Made by a program: the position numbers and the translations under genes. DNA of 64,000 nucleotides from Xanthostigma xanthostigma (taxonomy: Eukaryota; Arthropoda; Insecta; Raphidioptera; Raphidiidae): positions 59,990,948 through 60,054,947 of the forward strand of contig OY754464.1 of NCBI GenBank assembly GCA_963575645.1, in the 5' to 3' direction. How positions within the stretch are numbered: the first letter of the stretch is position 1; the number at the start of each line of letters is the position of its first letter. This document shows positions 36,061-47,923 of the stretch, piece after piece. The notes under the pieces were generated by a model. It made no database searches and was not told the DNA's origin. It saw only the letters and a list, made by a program, of their open reading frames with translations.

Positions 36061-38030
36061 TCTTTGAAGATTTTCATTAGTCTAAAAGTATACCATGAGC
36101 TTGCGCCTCTCATCTCTACAATGGAAATCTTCAAAAAGAATTATCAATCAATTACATAAACAATAAAAAAATAGTGACAGTCTGGACCAAAAAACATGAC
36201 ATAGTTTTATTTTTTAATTAGTTAATTATTATTCAAATCAGTTGAGTTACTTAAATTTTACTTATTGATCTAAATACATTAGGCAACAGATTGTGAAGTT
36301 TTAGGTGGATATATAATCACTTCCTGTCACCCTGTATAAAGAAGATATAATTTTTATATCTACATTTATTTTCTGGTTTATGTGGAAATAAAATCAAGAA
36401 ATTGTTCTTTTTTGCTTTGATGTCATGGTACTAACTCTTGTAAGAGAGAGATTCATTTCACGCAAAACGCATCCAGGGAAATAAAATGCATAACGCTAAA
36501 AATTTTATACTAACACGCGCGCCCCCTCTATTTTAATGGAAATGATTTATTGCATAAAAATCGTTTTAACCAATAAAATTTCCATCACAAATTATATATT
36601 ATGTTTTTCTTTTTTAGGTTTGACGTACAGTCAGTTCGTAAGTTAGGTGAGTTCTAATTACAGTAAAAAGAAAAAGACGCTTTTTGCTATCAAGACGAGT
36701 ACATGGTTATTTTCGATTATAGTAGTTTCTGAGTTTAATATGGAAATATTAACAAACCTTAAAAAAGATTAAGATTAAAATAGATTGGGATAATCCTAGT
36801 TGGCCCAAAACTGCACCAGATCCTAAAAGGATTTCGTGCCTTTCCTTTTTATGCTGGGTCTAAGTGGTCGGCAAATAATCTGGAGTTTATGAGCTCCAGA
36901 AACTACCACTAAATTATCCTGTGGCGTGATTCCGTTCTCATCTAAATAACTAAAGATGGTTGTCCTCCTTCTTCAATTTTGCAAAATCTCCATAATGTTT
37001 ATTTGTGCTGTATCCTCATCACATATAGATGCTTTCTCACAGAAGCGTGGCTGATCAAAAGTTCAATCACTTTTCTGAGTCGAAGTATGTCCTCAGTGAG
37101 CCTTGAACAAACAATTCTCATACACCATCATTTTCGCATTAATGTCGGTTATGACAGGAATCTTCATCTTAAAAGTAGTAAAGTTTGATCATCGGTTACT
37201 AGTGTATCAAATTTATTCAAAATCGGTTCAGCCGTTCTTGAATGAATCTGGTACAAACAGATAAAACATTTGGGAAGACTTTTTTCTCTTCACACAAAAT
37301 AAGTATTAAAAAACATCGTTGGAAAACTCATTTGTAGACAGACACGGGTCCCATTAAGTATATTAAGTATTATTATTATTTTTTAAGGTCACTAACGTCG
37401 AGGCCTGTCTGAGCTAGTAATTTATATTCTCATTTTGCTATTATTTTGTTTTTATAATAGGTATACATTAATTGAAAATTCAATAATTATTACATAGTTT
37501 TGATGGTTCTTAAATTAGATATTGAGAACTGGGGGAGTATAATGGAAAAAATGTAGATTATAGACGATCGACAACTGAGTTTGTAATAGAGGAGTCATGG
37601 AAACGCTTTATATAAACAATGATACTATAGGCGTTCGACCAAATCAATAAAGCTCTATTGTTATTATACATTTTGTCGCGAACATTTTTGTTATTAGCAG
37701 TGTTTCGAAAACGTTTATTGTTGTAAACCAAGCTTTAGACAATTAAATTTACAGTCGTAATATAAATTTCAAACTCAAAATTAAAACGACACTAAAATAA
37801 TTTCTGTGTTTATCTGTAAAAGTGTTATTAAAAGCGGGAAAAGCAACACGGCTTTCATAATTTTGATTATGTTTATTCTGCTATATTTTAGTTATATTAT
37901 ATTGTGTATCAATGTTGTCAAAACAAGAAAAATTCCGACAGAAGTATGTGAATTTCTGACTGATTTGGGAAAAAGGATATTTTTTGTTGGCATTTAAGAA
38001 AATCGGATTTTTTTTAAATTAATAATTTTT
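36061..38030. other. Unassigned DNA with one short minus-strand frame
   Basis: No gene is firmly supported. At 36823-36972 (-) about 49 codons stay open (RRTTIFSYLDENGITPQDN, LVVVSGAHKLQ) without a start or known family match. At 37200-37245, aaaatcggttcagccgttct is a common lepidopteran transposon phrase. Confidence 0.4.
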
Positions 38031-38035
38031 TTAAG

Positions 38036-38095
38036 TAGTATAACGTGCTCAGCAACTTAGGCTATATGCACGTCGATAATTGTATGGTAAGTATA
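38036..38095 (+). repeat. Fragment of the repeat at 12199-12640
   Basis: taacgtgctcagcaacttag and gctatatgcacg, ending tggtaagtatattt, are the inverse of 12580-12638. A short dispersed fragment. Confidence 0.5.
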
Positions 38096-38166
38096 TTTAG
38101 GTGGCTATTCTGAAGTTTCGATTAAATTAATGTTTTTATCGTTTTCTGATTTAATTGCACATTTAA

Positions 38167-38790
38167 TTAGATTTTATGTTTTAGGTCGGTGAACCGAGGT
38201 ATCTTCGACACGCAGGCGTCGTCATCTTTGAGGGCTTCTTTCATTGAATCAGGTAAATCGGCTATGATCCTTTTGTTGGCATATTATATAGGACATGATA
38301 ATGGAATATATTCTACGGTAAGTTGGGTGCTACATATTTCACAGATTGGAAGAGCTTCTTTTTTTAATATAAACGAGTGTGTTAGATTTGTGTGTCCAAT
38401 TCTCAATCTAGTTAAAGCTGTTTCGTTTCTTCTTAGATGTTGTGAGGCGGTGATCATTTTTTTGGTGTCTTGTTTCATTGTTCTTAGCTTGTTAGAGGTG
38501 ATGAGAGACCATAGGATATTCCAATCTTCTGTTATGTCTTTACCACAGAAAGTTTTGGCATCGCAGAAAGGGGGTATTAATAAATTGCGCATAGAAAGTT
38601 GGTTTGTATTGGCGATTTGGAAAAATATTCCAATCGTCATTAGAATATTTAGCATAATGAATTTTAAATCTCGCGGTATAGGAACCTGTAGCTTGAGGAA
38701 ACGAAGTGTAAATTTTGTCAATTTTAGATTTTGCAGGAATTTTTTAACTACTCGCTGAGGAAGTGAAGCTTTGTTTGTTTGGTCAGACAA
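38167..38790 (-). pseudogene. Non-LTR retrotransposon ORF2 C-terminal fragment
   Basis: The minus frame reads ...NKASLPQRVVKKFLQNLK..., SLITSNKLRTMKQDTKK, LRRNETALTRLRIGHTNLTH, SFILKKEALPICEICSTQLT, VEYIPLSCPI, then a stop. It resumes in the same frame as YANKRIIADLPDSMKEAL... to a final stop at 38167. 'LTRLRIGHT.LTH' followed by C..C...T..(H)I...C is typical of the tail of R1/I/jockey-type ORF2 proteins. The usual H of the zinc-like motif is Y here. One internal stop and 5' truncation mark it as dead. The longer plus-strand frame (38189-38758) is its shadow. Confidence 0.78.
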
Positions 38791-39522
38791 TAAAATAGAC
38801 CCTCACTGGCCGCTATCATCGTAGAGAAACTCAGGGATTTTTAAATCACAATCTTGAAGGAATCATTATATCTGATTTGGTAACACTGATATGGATGATA
38901 AAATAATCTAATACTACTGTCTTAAAGCGAAAAAGTGGTAAGAACAACTCCAGAGAGTTTTTAGTTCTCGAGAAAAACATATGATCTGGCAACGTCGCAA
39001 TGCTTTATGAAGTTGTATTATTATATGCCGTTAATTTGATGTACCAATAAAAAGAACAATTAAAACAGGATATACAGTACATTATGCAAACAAAAACAGG
39101 TTTAAAATAATTCTATCTCTTTCTTATACGTGCCAGCTAAACTGTTTATTAAGGATAGATGAAAAACTTGCACGATGAAAAATCATCATCAAAGCTTCCA
39201 TGAAGATTAAGATATTTCAGACAAAACTGTTGAATTATAGTCAATTATTATTAAGGATAGGCAAAAAAGGACTATACAATTTTGTTCATTATTTTTTCAT
39301 CACAATAAAAGTCAATTATGATAATATTTTTAAGGTAATGGAAGTATTACAGTGAGATTTTGTTGTACCTCGAGCTTTGAAACTTCACGCTTATTTGGAT
39401 CTAGCGCCAGTTCATATTTTTCATTTATTGTTTAATCATTAATTAAGTGTAAATCCAATTGATACCAGTTCTGAATTCTGAGACTAACTGAGGGTTTGTG
39501 ATAGAGGAACCGTGGAAATATC
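38791..39522. other. Unassigned AT-rich DNA
   Basis: The sequence just above 38790 may contain more of the retrotransposon, but a stop precedes the frame and I cannot extend it. No gene is supported. Confidence 0.4.
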
Positions 39523-39750
39523 ACAGAGATATAAAATACTAGAGTAAGCTAGCGGGTATGCTTGCCATAAGTGAAAGTGTCTGCAGTTCAGAGAGAGAAC
39601 GCTGCAAACGTTCCGTATCATTATTAATTTGTTATTCAAATCAGCATTGTTTTGTATCATTAGTTACCATAGAGATAAGGAACTTCTCTTTCTCTGAATT
39701 GCAGACTTTTTCAAGCCTCACTCGCGTACTCTAGTCTAATATCTCTATGG
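39523..39750. mobile_element. Imperfect palindromic MITE
   Basis: Left arm agagatataaaatactagag, taagctagcg, gtgtctgcagttcagagaga pairs with right arm tctctgaattgcagac, cactcgcgtactctag, tctaatatctct. The arms are diverged and contain small gaps. No coding sequence and no clear target duplication. Confidence 0.5.
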
Positions 39751-40907
39751 TAAGTATACACAGAATAAATTAATAGATACACGAGCCGTTGTTTATATAA
39801 CGCTATCATAGCAACTCCATTACATGTCAATTTCCAAGTTCTTATCCAAGAACTTTAGTCTATTCTGAAAAAATCTCGACTCTAGAGTAATATAAATGAA
39901 ATTGTAGGCATGTATATTGTAATTATACATGCCCCTCAGGAAAAACACTATAGAGTTTTCATTTTGTTTATTTGAACTCATACCAGTCGGTTTGTGTATG
40001 CCGACTGACAGATTTTTAGTACACACATCAGGAAGGACACTGGAATGTAAATGATTCATTCAAATGTTTTATGGATCTTAGCGATTCCAGATACTCGAGC
40101 TCGTATTGTGTATATTGAACTGGCTGACTCTTTAATATATTAAACACTGACGCTGATGAGCGTCTATAACCTACAATTTATTAACATTTACATTACCGTA
40201 GAGTAGGTGCCTAACCTTCTTTAATGTTTTCCTACATATACAAGAATATGCGTATTATTACTTATACTAAACCTCTAAGTCCAAAAGAAGCCACAATTTT
40301 AAACGAAACGTTGATCACTAAAGAGTTTAGCAAAAATATGTCTTTTGTTATTCTTTTGCTTTATGTTCCGTTTTTGCTAAAGTAAAAATGAAGTAGGGTT
40401 CCCTTTTACATAACTTTCAAATTTATTTTGCAGTTTACCAATCCTTGTAAGGCTATCATTGTGTCTTTACATCAAAGCCTTTTAATGCAATGTATACAAT
40501 CTAAAATTTAATGTGCGTCGTAAACGTTTCTTTCATTTCTGAAATATTCACATGAAAATGTTTGCAACGCAACTGAAATAAAAAAAAGCGTGTGTGCTTT
40601 AAACCACACGACTGAAGTAAAACTTCTTCCTGCCATAATTATTTTAAATATATTTATTAAGAATAGTGCGTAAATACCTCAAATTTGCTCATGTTAAATT
40701 CATAAACGAACAATAATATGCAGTCGATTCGTTTCAAAGTTTATCGAACACAATATAACTTCACTCTATAGCACATATCTACAAAATATAATTAATTAAT
40801 AGGCAAAATATTAATTAATTAAAACTAACCCGTTACAAAATGCAGCAAAATTCGATGAAATGTATTTTTGACAGTTGTTCTCATTTTAAACGTCAAATAG
40901 TTGTATT
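39751..40907. other. Unassigned DNA
   Basis: The minus frame at 39820-40059 has no domain features. No gene or repeat border is supported. Confidence 0.4.
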
Positions 40908-41003
40908 AATGCTCCGTCTTTGTCGCACTCACTAACTTATATCTCCCTCTCAACTTAATGCTCCGTCTTTATCACACTCACTAACTTATATCTCCCTCAA
41001 AAC
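40908..41003 (+). repeat. Tandem repeat, 2 x 48 bases
   Basis: The unit taatgctccgtctttgtcgc, actcactaacttatatctcc occurs twice with two or three differences and abuts the next array directly. Confidence 0.85.
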
Positions 41004-41116
41004 TCGCGATGATGCACTTCCGTAAACGATTTCACAGGCTTCGCTATAATGCACTGCCGTAAACGATTACGTCAGGCATCGCGATGATCCACTTCCGTAA
41101 ACGATTTCGACAGACA
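41004..41116 (+). repeat. Tandem repeat, 3 x 37-38 bases
   Basis: The unit tcgcgatgatgcacttccgt, aaacgatttcacaggct occurs three times with small changes. The conserved core is cacttccgtaaacgatt. Confidence 0.85.
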
Positions 41117-42093
41117 TTTATCAGCTTACTCTCCAAGTTAAGCGTGCCTAAAGAAGTTTTACTTCAAAAAGGGTATCTTCAGTGTCCTTTAAAATTAACG
41201 GATGTTTTGAAGACGAAAATAGTTACCTACTAATAATAATTTTTTAAACTGTATGTAAATTTTTTTTAAACCATTGTATTAGCAAAGTATTTATTATTTC
41301 TCGATACTTCCAGAACTTTCGGTTGATTCCAGTGGCGTTGGTGGGCTGCTGGAAAAGTAGGCAACTTGTATTTTTCCCATGCCTTGTTTTATATTCTCTC
41401 ATCTTAGGTTCGATTAAAAATCGAGGAAGTTGATCCAAAAAAGTTAATTGGAATTTATTCAATGTAACGGAATCGGTACGCGATTTAGCTAGGCAACCCA
41501 CGTGCGATTTATATCAATTAATTATCTAACATATAATCTTTAACAGATGAGGGTATATATTTCTAATACCGGATGTCGCGCTATTCAGAAGTGATATTTA
41601 ATTGCTCGGTATGGAAACAAATTTTATTTATGAATTGTTCCAAAGTGATTTTTCAAAATAATTTTTACTATAAAAAATTTTGATTGAATTTTCATTAGGG
41701 AACTATTATTGTTAATTTTTTTTCTTTTAACATCATTTAACATCATTAATTTTTAGAATCTGTTCTTTTACTGTAACTGCTATTTTAGAACAGCATTGCT
41801 AGTTAACAGTCTTATTTAGCAACTTTGTAGCTTGTTACAAAGTTGCGACAAGTAAAACTTGAAAATATAATGGCTCATACTGACGATGACGTATACAGAC
41901 ACTATAATAGTGCAGTTTCAACTTAAAATAAAACACTATTATCAAAATATGGGCAATAAAAATCTTGCCACTGCATTTGTCATATAAAAATAATATGCTT
42001 CGTTTGACCATGCATTGCAAAATATACTCGTAATATAAGAGTTGGTTTTTATTCTAAATAGCGAGACTTCTTAACTATGATAAAGTCCGCTAT
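41117..42093. other. Unassigned DNA
   Basis: Minus frames at 41244-41501 and 41835-42020 show no known domain. No gene is supported. Confidence 0.4.
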
Positions 42094-42095
42094 TA

Positions 42096-42589
42096 CGGGT
42101 GATTTTTAAGTTGATTCTTTTTTTAACAGAGCTGTAGAAATCAAATAGTCGTACAAATATTTCAAGTAACTTTTTTATCAAAACTCAAAAATGAAAAAGG
42201 AACGATCTTTCAAAGTTTTATTAAATTTTGAGATCAGTCCTGGCGTTACGTTATGTTACTATGGAAATATGTTATGTCATTGTCAAGAATTCACAGAAAT
42301 TGTTCGAAGTTGTCCCCGTTTTGTTAAACACAATGCTGCCATGCTTCTCTGTACATGCTTGTGGTAGGAATTATTTGGGATGCATTTCCAATTCGTGTTA
42401 TAATTTCTTCGCGTGTGTTAACTGGGCTTTTGAATTAATTAAATAAAATTTTAAAAATTTAATTAAACTTTGAAAGGCTGTTTCTCTCTTATTTTTGAGT
42501 TTTAATAAAAAAGCTACTTAAAATATTTTTTTGTCTATTTGATTTCCACACGCTGTTAATAAAGAAGAACCAACTTAAAAATCATTCTG
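42096..42589. mobile_element. TA-flanked palindromic MITE, copy P1
   Basis: Arms of about 150 bases start CGGGTGATTTTTAAGTTG and include aacag...gtagaaatcaaatag, aaaactcaaaaat and tttcaaagtt. The right arm ends aatcattctg. TA flanks both ends (42094-42095, 42590-42591), as for Tc1/mariner elements. The centre of about 230 bases (tgttatgtcattgtcaag...gcatgcttgtgg) recurs in P2 in opposite orientation. Frames here are not judged genes. Confidence 0.78.
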
Positions 42590-43124
42590 TATACAGAGCC
42601 ATTCTGAAATCTAAACAAAAGCCAAATGACATTAAACCTGGTGCTGGTTTGGACAAGAATTAAATATTTTTTACATTTTAGAGAAAAAAGGTTAAAGTAA
42701 TTAATTTGCTCAGAATTTTAAAATACAAGTAGTGTAATATTGACATTTTCAAATTTCATAAAAATTAAGAAAGTCAACATTTTACAGTATTTGACAGAAT
42801 ACTTTGCTAAAGCTGAGAACACATCTAGGTACTCGGCAGCGATTGCAATGGCGTTGGCGATCGAACCGCTGTCTTTAGTAAAATGTTTGCGTAGATGTGT
42901 TGTCTGCTTTACACATTTTAGTGAGAATATAATTTAATAACAATTATGTAATCGGACGAAAAATTATAAAGACGGACAACACAGAAATCAGTTAGCCGGA
43001 CGCCACTGATTGTATTACATTGAAATAAATTTAGAGTAATGATGTTTTTTCAAAATTTAGTGTGCTACTTTTAAAATTGTGCGAAGAGAAAAATTGTCCT
43101 TTTTTAATGTTTTAAGGAATGTTA

Positions 43125-43722
43125 TTGACGTGATAACGTCTTATAAATTGATGAATCACCAATCTTATAAATTGATAAAACACCGGCTGCATGCATGAAA
43201 AAGTGTAACGTTCCTAACGGTCGTAACGTTCCTAGCGTTCCTAACGTTCCGCCTGACCCTGTGCGTGCTTTTCTCGAAAACGGCCCTAACGATTTGGATG
43301 AAATTTACTGAAAAGGGATTTTGGGGGGCAAAAAATCGTTTGAGCTAGGTCTCATCTCTCGAAAAAATCGTTTTCATACAAATTTTATCATTATAAAAAT
43401 CAATTTTTTGACGTATGAAAATACTTAAATATTGTAAGTAGGTTTTGGAATTTTATATAAACAATGAAATAATTGTTTTCAAAATATTATGACAGTTAAT
43501 CTTTAAGACTTAAAATAAATACGAAAGAAAGAAAGTTAAAAAAACAATTATATTATAGGTGGTAAGTAATTTTAATAAATAAAATTACCCTGAATTTGAA
43601 GCAAAAGATGCAATATCATAGATTAGAATTATTATAATTATTATATAAATTTAGGTTATGTATTACGGAATACGTTATCACGTAAAACTATCGTCCGTAA
43701 ACCGACTTTACAGACAACCAAT
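43125..43722 (-). mobile_element. Family Q element, copy Q4 (core type B)
   Basis: Plus strand: ttgacgtgataacgtcttat at the start, gactttacagacaaccaa plus about ten T residues at the end. The core is type B: tctcgaaaacggccctaacg, gatttggatgaaatttac, gggggcaaaaaatcg, acgaaagaaagaaag, gatgcaatatcatag. It shares nothing visible with type A between the ends. It is the inverted counterpart of Q6. Confidence 0.82.
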
Positions 43723-44409
43723 TTTTTTTTTAATATTTAATGTGTTTGAATTCATATTTTGAATAATTTATATTCGGAGTACTTTTCTTCACTATATAAT
43801 TAAAATTAAATTGTGTTAAAATATGAGTTGAGAGGTACCTTCCATAATAGAATATAGCTAATTTTGGAGTCATTTTTATAAAAGTATTTAAACTGTTTGT
43901 GTTCAACTCAACGAAAAGATTTTTTTAAACAAAAAGAAATTTGTGGCAACCAAAACTATAAGCACTACTCATCTAAATTTCGAGAACTCAGTTGCGGAGG
44001 GTCTATCATACACAATTATTACCTTTAATAACATGAAGATTTGTAGAGAATTACAAGAATGTAAGTGGCTACATTTTTTTAATCAATTTAACAATTTATC
44101 ACGTATTTTCTGTTTTAAGAGCTGCAAATATTTTTATCGAGAAAGTTTTTGTTTTATGATAAATTTGAAAATCTATAAAGATAAATTTGTATAGGTTGTT
44201 CCAGAAATAACGCCGAGAATTTTGAGGAGTGATAGTGTGATAGTTATACCCCACATTCGAAGACAGCCCCCGTAGCTTCAATTTATGTGTGTCCTTAATT
44301 ATTATTAAAAGTTAGTTTCTATATAGTCCTTAAAAAATTACAGTTGTTCGGCTGAGCCCTTGATGATTAGTCATGAGTTGGACATCTGGACTTTTAGAAT
44401 TAGAAAATA
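43723..44409. other. Unassigned DNA
   Basis: Frames at 43943-44281 on both strands lack domain features. No gene is supported. Confidence 0.4.
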
Positions 44410-44560
44410 CCAATTATTGATAGGTATTTGGAAAAAATTCCGTGGCATAAGGATCGAAAATGAAGCAATACTGAAATTTTTTGAACTTGCATTTAATGCT
44501 GACGTTCCGATACGTTTTGTATCATCTTCAGAGTTTTCAAATGCTGTCACATGTTTTCAG
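44410..44560 (+). repeat. Diverged piece of the 17217-18159 palindrome family
   Basis: tttggaaaaaattccgtggc, aagcaatactgaa, gcatttaatgctgacgttcc, gatacg and atcatcttcagagtt follow the same order as 17222-17340, with clear divergence. Confidence 0.5.
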
Positions 44561-44663
44561 TATATTGTGGTTGATGGATTGTGAACATGGTGTCACTCAA
44601 CTTGTTAATTGTTATTGTTATTTTTTATATTTTCGCTAATAGATACTGGTAAATGATAGATTT

Positions 44664-44845
44664 TTAAAATAATTTGTTAGTTTCTGTTAAATGTAAAATT
44701 ATTGTTACAAAATTAAAACAAATGAAGTAGGTAGCTGTGAATAATACAGTATTATTCACAGCATAATATCAGAAAGGTTACTTCATTTGTTTTAATTTTG
44801 TGACAATAATTTTACATTTAAAAGAAACTAACAATTTTAAAAATC
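44664..44845. repeat. Long near-perfect hairpin
   Basis: Left arm tttgttagtttctgttaaat, gtaaaattattgttaca, aaattaaaacaaatgaag pairs with the right arm over about 70 bases with few mismatches. The loop itself contains a smaller hairpin, gctgtgaataat...attattcacagc. It could be a MITE, or fold as a long hairpin RNA if transcribed. Confidence 0.7.
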
Positions 44846-45176
44846 CCAAATCCCAATCTCTTATATCACTTGATCCAGTATCCTTGTTCCTTGTACTAGC
44901 TTGTGCAGTCCGCGGACTAACTTACAAACATGTGAAGTTGATAAAAAGCCTATAATCACTGTTATAATATAGCAATAGGCAGTTGATATCTCGCCACGAC
45001 TGACTATGTTTTTGAGATAGGATGGCGTGTCGACTCGACCAGATTTTTAAGTAAAAGATATAGTCAATAAGTTTCCGTCGCGGCTTCAAAAATGTCGCTC
45101 GGAATAAAAAACTGTCGCTCTAATATAGAATGACGTGCCAAGTCTGCAGTCGATTCGGCAGAAAACGCTGTCTGTG

Positions 45177-45395
45177 AGGGATTGTCCATAAACTGCGTGG
45201 TTCTTTTTCATCCCTTCCAGAACCCGCCCATCCCTACATGTAGTCTAACGTAGCCTTTCCTATGCCCCCCCCTACTCCCAAACCGGATGACGAAAATTAC
45301 GTAACTTGACTCTTACCCCTTACGTAGCTCAGCGTAGCTTTCAAACTCACCCCCCCACTCTTGACCGAGCTACGTAGTTTATGGACACTCCCTTA
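45177..45395. mobile_element. MITE with 'GGGATTGTCCATAAACT' ends
   Basis: Left end agggattgtccataaactgc, right end inverted aagggagtgtccataaacta, cgtagc. The interior has C-runs and paired tacgtag motifs. This end sequence is widespread in animal genomes as a short DNA transposon derivative; I do not assign a superfamily. Confidence 0.6.
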
Positions 45396-45935
45396 TTGCA
45401 CATGGCATCCGAATTGTCGACTGTTCTGTATCATTTTTGTGAAAACAATAATTTATATTAGTTTTATGAACTTTTTTTGATATTTCTATAATAAATTTAT
45501 AGATTCATTGTTTCAATTCATTAAGTACTTGGCTTTACGATGACTCAACTAGAGAGACAATAGCATCTTATTGAGTTACTAATAAAGGTAGTAAATGGTT
45601 TGAAAGATTTTAGTGATATGTAAGGTGTCGTAAAATATATAATATTCCACGAGTTTTATTGTTGAAGTTATATAAATTTCTGTTTCTGCTTTAACCAGTG
45701 TACCATTAGTATAATGAAATATTTGCAGCTTTCTTGATAAAATGTTTTAATGGCTGCATAAAATAATAGCATGTATATTTATGGATAATATTTAACAATC
45801 GCGTCCACAACAGGGTACCTAGGTACTAGAGATGTGTAGATCCGGATAGATGCAGGTCCGAATCTGTATCAACTGTGTGAGTTAGATGGATGCACATCCG
45901 ACTCCGAATTGAATGTGCATCCTTTGGAAATGTTA

Positions 45936-46053
45936 GTGTCCTGACTATGCCGATCGGCAAAGTTTTTACGATCGGCAACGTTTCGCCTGATAAACGAAGC
46001 TGACAGTCACGTCCACACTAGTGAGGCTTTGCCGATCGGCATAGTCAGGACAC
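45936..46053. mobile_element. 118-bp MITE nested in the hAT element
   Basis: GTGTCCTGACTATGCCGATC, ggcaaag and its perfect inverse form the ends. The centre has a third gatcggcaacg. The target duplication is not clear. It lies in the left subterminal region of the hAT element. Confidence 0.75.
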
Positions 46054-46116
46054 AGTTTTAGGTAGACAGACCTGGTTGTAAACGTGCAGACACAGCCGAA
46101 GTCGGAATTGTGGTTA

Positions 46117-47081
46117 GTCCAGGAGGCAGTGATTTTTTTTGTACTTATTTTCCCAGTCGGTAAATATGAAATAGTTTGTTCGGATGGTGATAAAAAACGA
46201 CAATTTGTGAGTCTGGCTAAAATTTTCGGATGGTTCACTATAGATATAAAAAAGACAAGTCTACTTATTTTCCCAGTCATAAATATTTGACATTAATTAA
46301 AGTGAATCATTTTATTAATGGAAATAACAGTCGGGCACATCCCAAGTGGAGGAAAGTCAGTCTGGCTGAAAATTTGACCAATTTTTGAAATCCATAACCC
46401 TTATTTTCCCATGCTTGAAATTTAACATATTGATACTATCATAAACTATAATTAAAACTAAGTCTGGCTGATTTACGAAATTGGCAAATGAGTCTGGCGG
46501 CATCTCGAAAATCGTAAAAATTACAAAATTTTTGCTCTTATTTTCCCGGATTTGAAAATTTGTCACATGATAAATAATACTATAATTTCATAGAAAATAC
46601 ACTTCTAGCTGTCATTTACAATCAAAAAGCCCCGCAAGACACACAAGTCAGTTAAATGAGCGCGCCTGACGAGCGTTGGACGAGTCTGGCAAGGTTTTCG
46701 GGGTGTTCCATATTAGCCAGACTATATTTGCAGCTGTAATTATAATATAAACTATTATCTGACAAATTTTTAGGACTGCAAAAATAAGGGCAATGGTTTT
46801 AATTATTGTTTTCGAATTTTTTACCTGCCAGACATATTACCCATACTCATAGATTAGCCAGACTATTTTTTTTCTTAACTTCACTATTTCTCTCACTAAT
46901 AGAACTATTTTTATCACTAGAAAAAAGTGCAGTATATCTTTTGTACTTTTTAACGCATTGTCCACCTCAAACCATCGGAAAACTCCCCCCTACATATATA
47001 TGAATTTTGCTTAGAATAACAAACCGATTAATTTTGCTGACTGGGAAAATAAGTACCGAAAATCTTCACTGCCTCCTGGAC
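46117..47081. mobile_element. TA-flanked transposon with AGTCTGGC arrays, nested in the hAT element
   Basis: Ends GTCCAGGAGGCAGTGA and its inverse, with TA on both sides (46115-46116, 47082-47083). Next to the ends lie acttattttcccagtc (left) and gactgggaaaataagt (right). Inside, agtctggc occurs near 46209, 46359, 46460, 46491 and 46683, and inverted near 46714, 46828 and 46855. Ttattttccc recurs near 46145, 46266, 46402 and 46541. These may be transposase binding sites. No transposase is visible. The TA site fits Tc1/mariner or ISL2EU-like groups; which one is open. Confidence 0.75.
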
Positions 47082-47479
47082 TAGCGGCAGTTGTCGAGGG
47101 AGACGCAATTGAATATTATGTATGCTGTATATACAGGTCCGACGTACAGTACAAATCGCTTGGTAGGTGAGTTGGACCCATACAGGTCCTGCGGACACGT
47201 CAAAAGGAAACAGATCCGAAGGACTGGATGCACATCCGGACCTGCATCCTCAAAAATCTCGGAACTGCCCATCTCTACTAGGTACTAAATAAATTGTAGC
47301 TGCAATCAAACTTATATGATTCGACTAGCCCGATTCCGCGGCTTCGCTCACATTATTTATGATAATGTCCAGTAAAATCTTCAATCGTTTATAGGTCTGT
47401 CCATATGTGCTATCAAAATAACAAAACAGGATTGCAGTAAAACGTTCAGCCATAATTTCTCGACGAGTTAAAATGTTGA

Positions 47480-47923
47480 CGTCATTTTATGCAAAATGTT
47501 TAAATGGTTTTTTTCATTAAAATCGATTTGGTGGCTTTTAACTGATTTAAAAAATAGTTTTTTTTTGTATATGTTACCTTATATCTCCAAGATTTGTGTA
47601 CCGACTTTGGTGATTCTTTTTTTATTTAATAGAGCATACCTTGTGGTGTCACATAAGTACTTACACCATTTCAACAATTTATTTTTTCTAGTTTAGTAGG
47701 TAATAAAATAATAAGAAAGAAAGCCGCTAATTATAAGTGCAGACTACTTATTGAAAGCCACTAAAAAGTAAAAAATAAAAAAAACTTCAAAAAGTTGAAC
47801 CCCTTTTAAAAAAAATCACTAAAAAGCGTAAAATAATAAGGTTTTAAGATTGACGTCAAGTACACAGGTATATAAAAAGTTATAGTAATTAAATTGACGC
47901 CGATCTTACAACTTTTTGAATGT
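47480..47923. repeat. GTCGGT-type dispersed repeat, worn
   Basis: Contains gtatatgttaccttatatct, ccaagatttgtgtaccgact, ccactaaaaagtaaaaaa and aagttatagtaattaaattg. It aligns in order with 35700-36010 and 58130-58440. Q5 is inserted at its right edge. Confidence 0.5.

Larger units (their letters stand above)
45827..47277. mobile_element. hAT-type element with exact 8-bp duplication, two nested insertions
   Basis: Ends TAGAGATGTGTAGATCCG and, inverted, TAGAGATGGGCAGTTCCGAG; subterminal agatgcaggtccg, atgcacatccg, ggatgcacatccggacctgc. CTAGGTAC flanks both sides (45819-45826 and 47278-47285). After removing the nested elements (45936-46053, 46117-47081) only about 370 bases remain, so it is a short non-autonomous element. 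Confidence 0.85.

Noticed and set aside
38189-38758. 189-codon plus-strand frame
   Set aside because: It is the reverse complement of the retrotransposon frame at 38167-38790, whose motifs (LTRLRIGHT, C..C...C) are recognisable; the plus frame has none.
45977-46280. 104-codon minus frame and its plus-strand partner
   Set aside because: They run across the borders of three different transposons, so they cannot be one gene.
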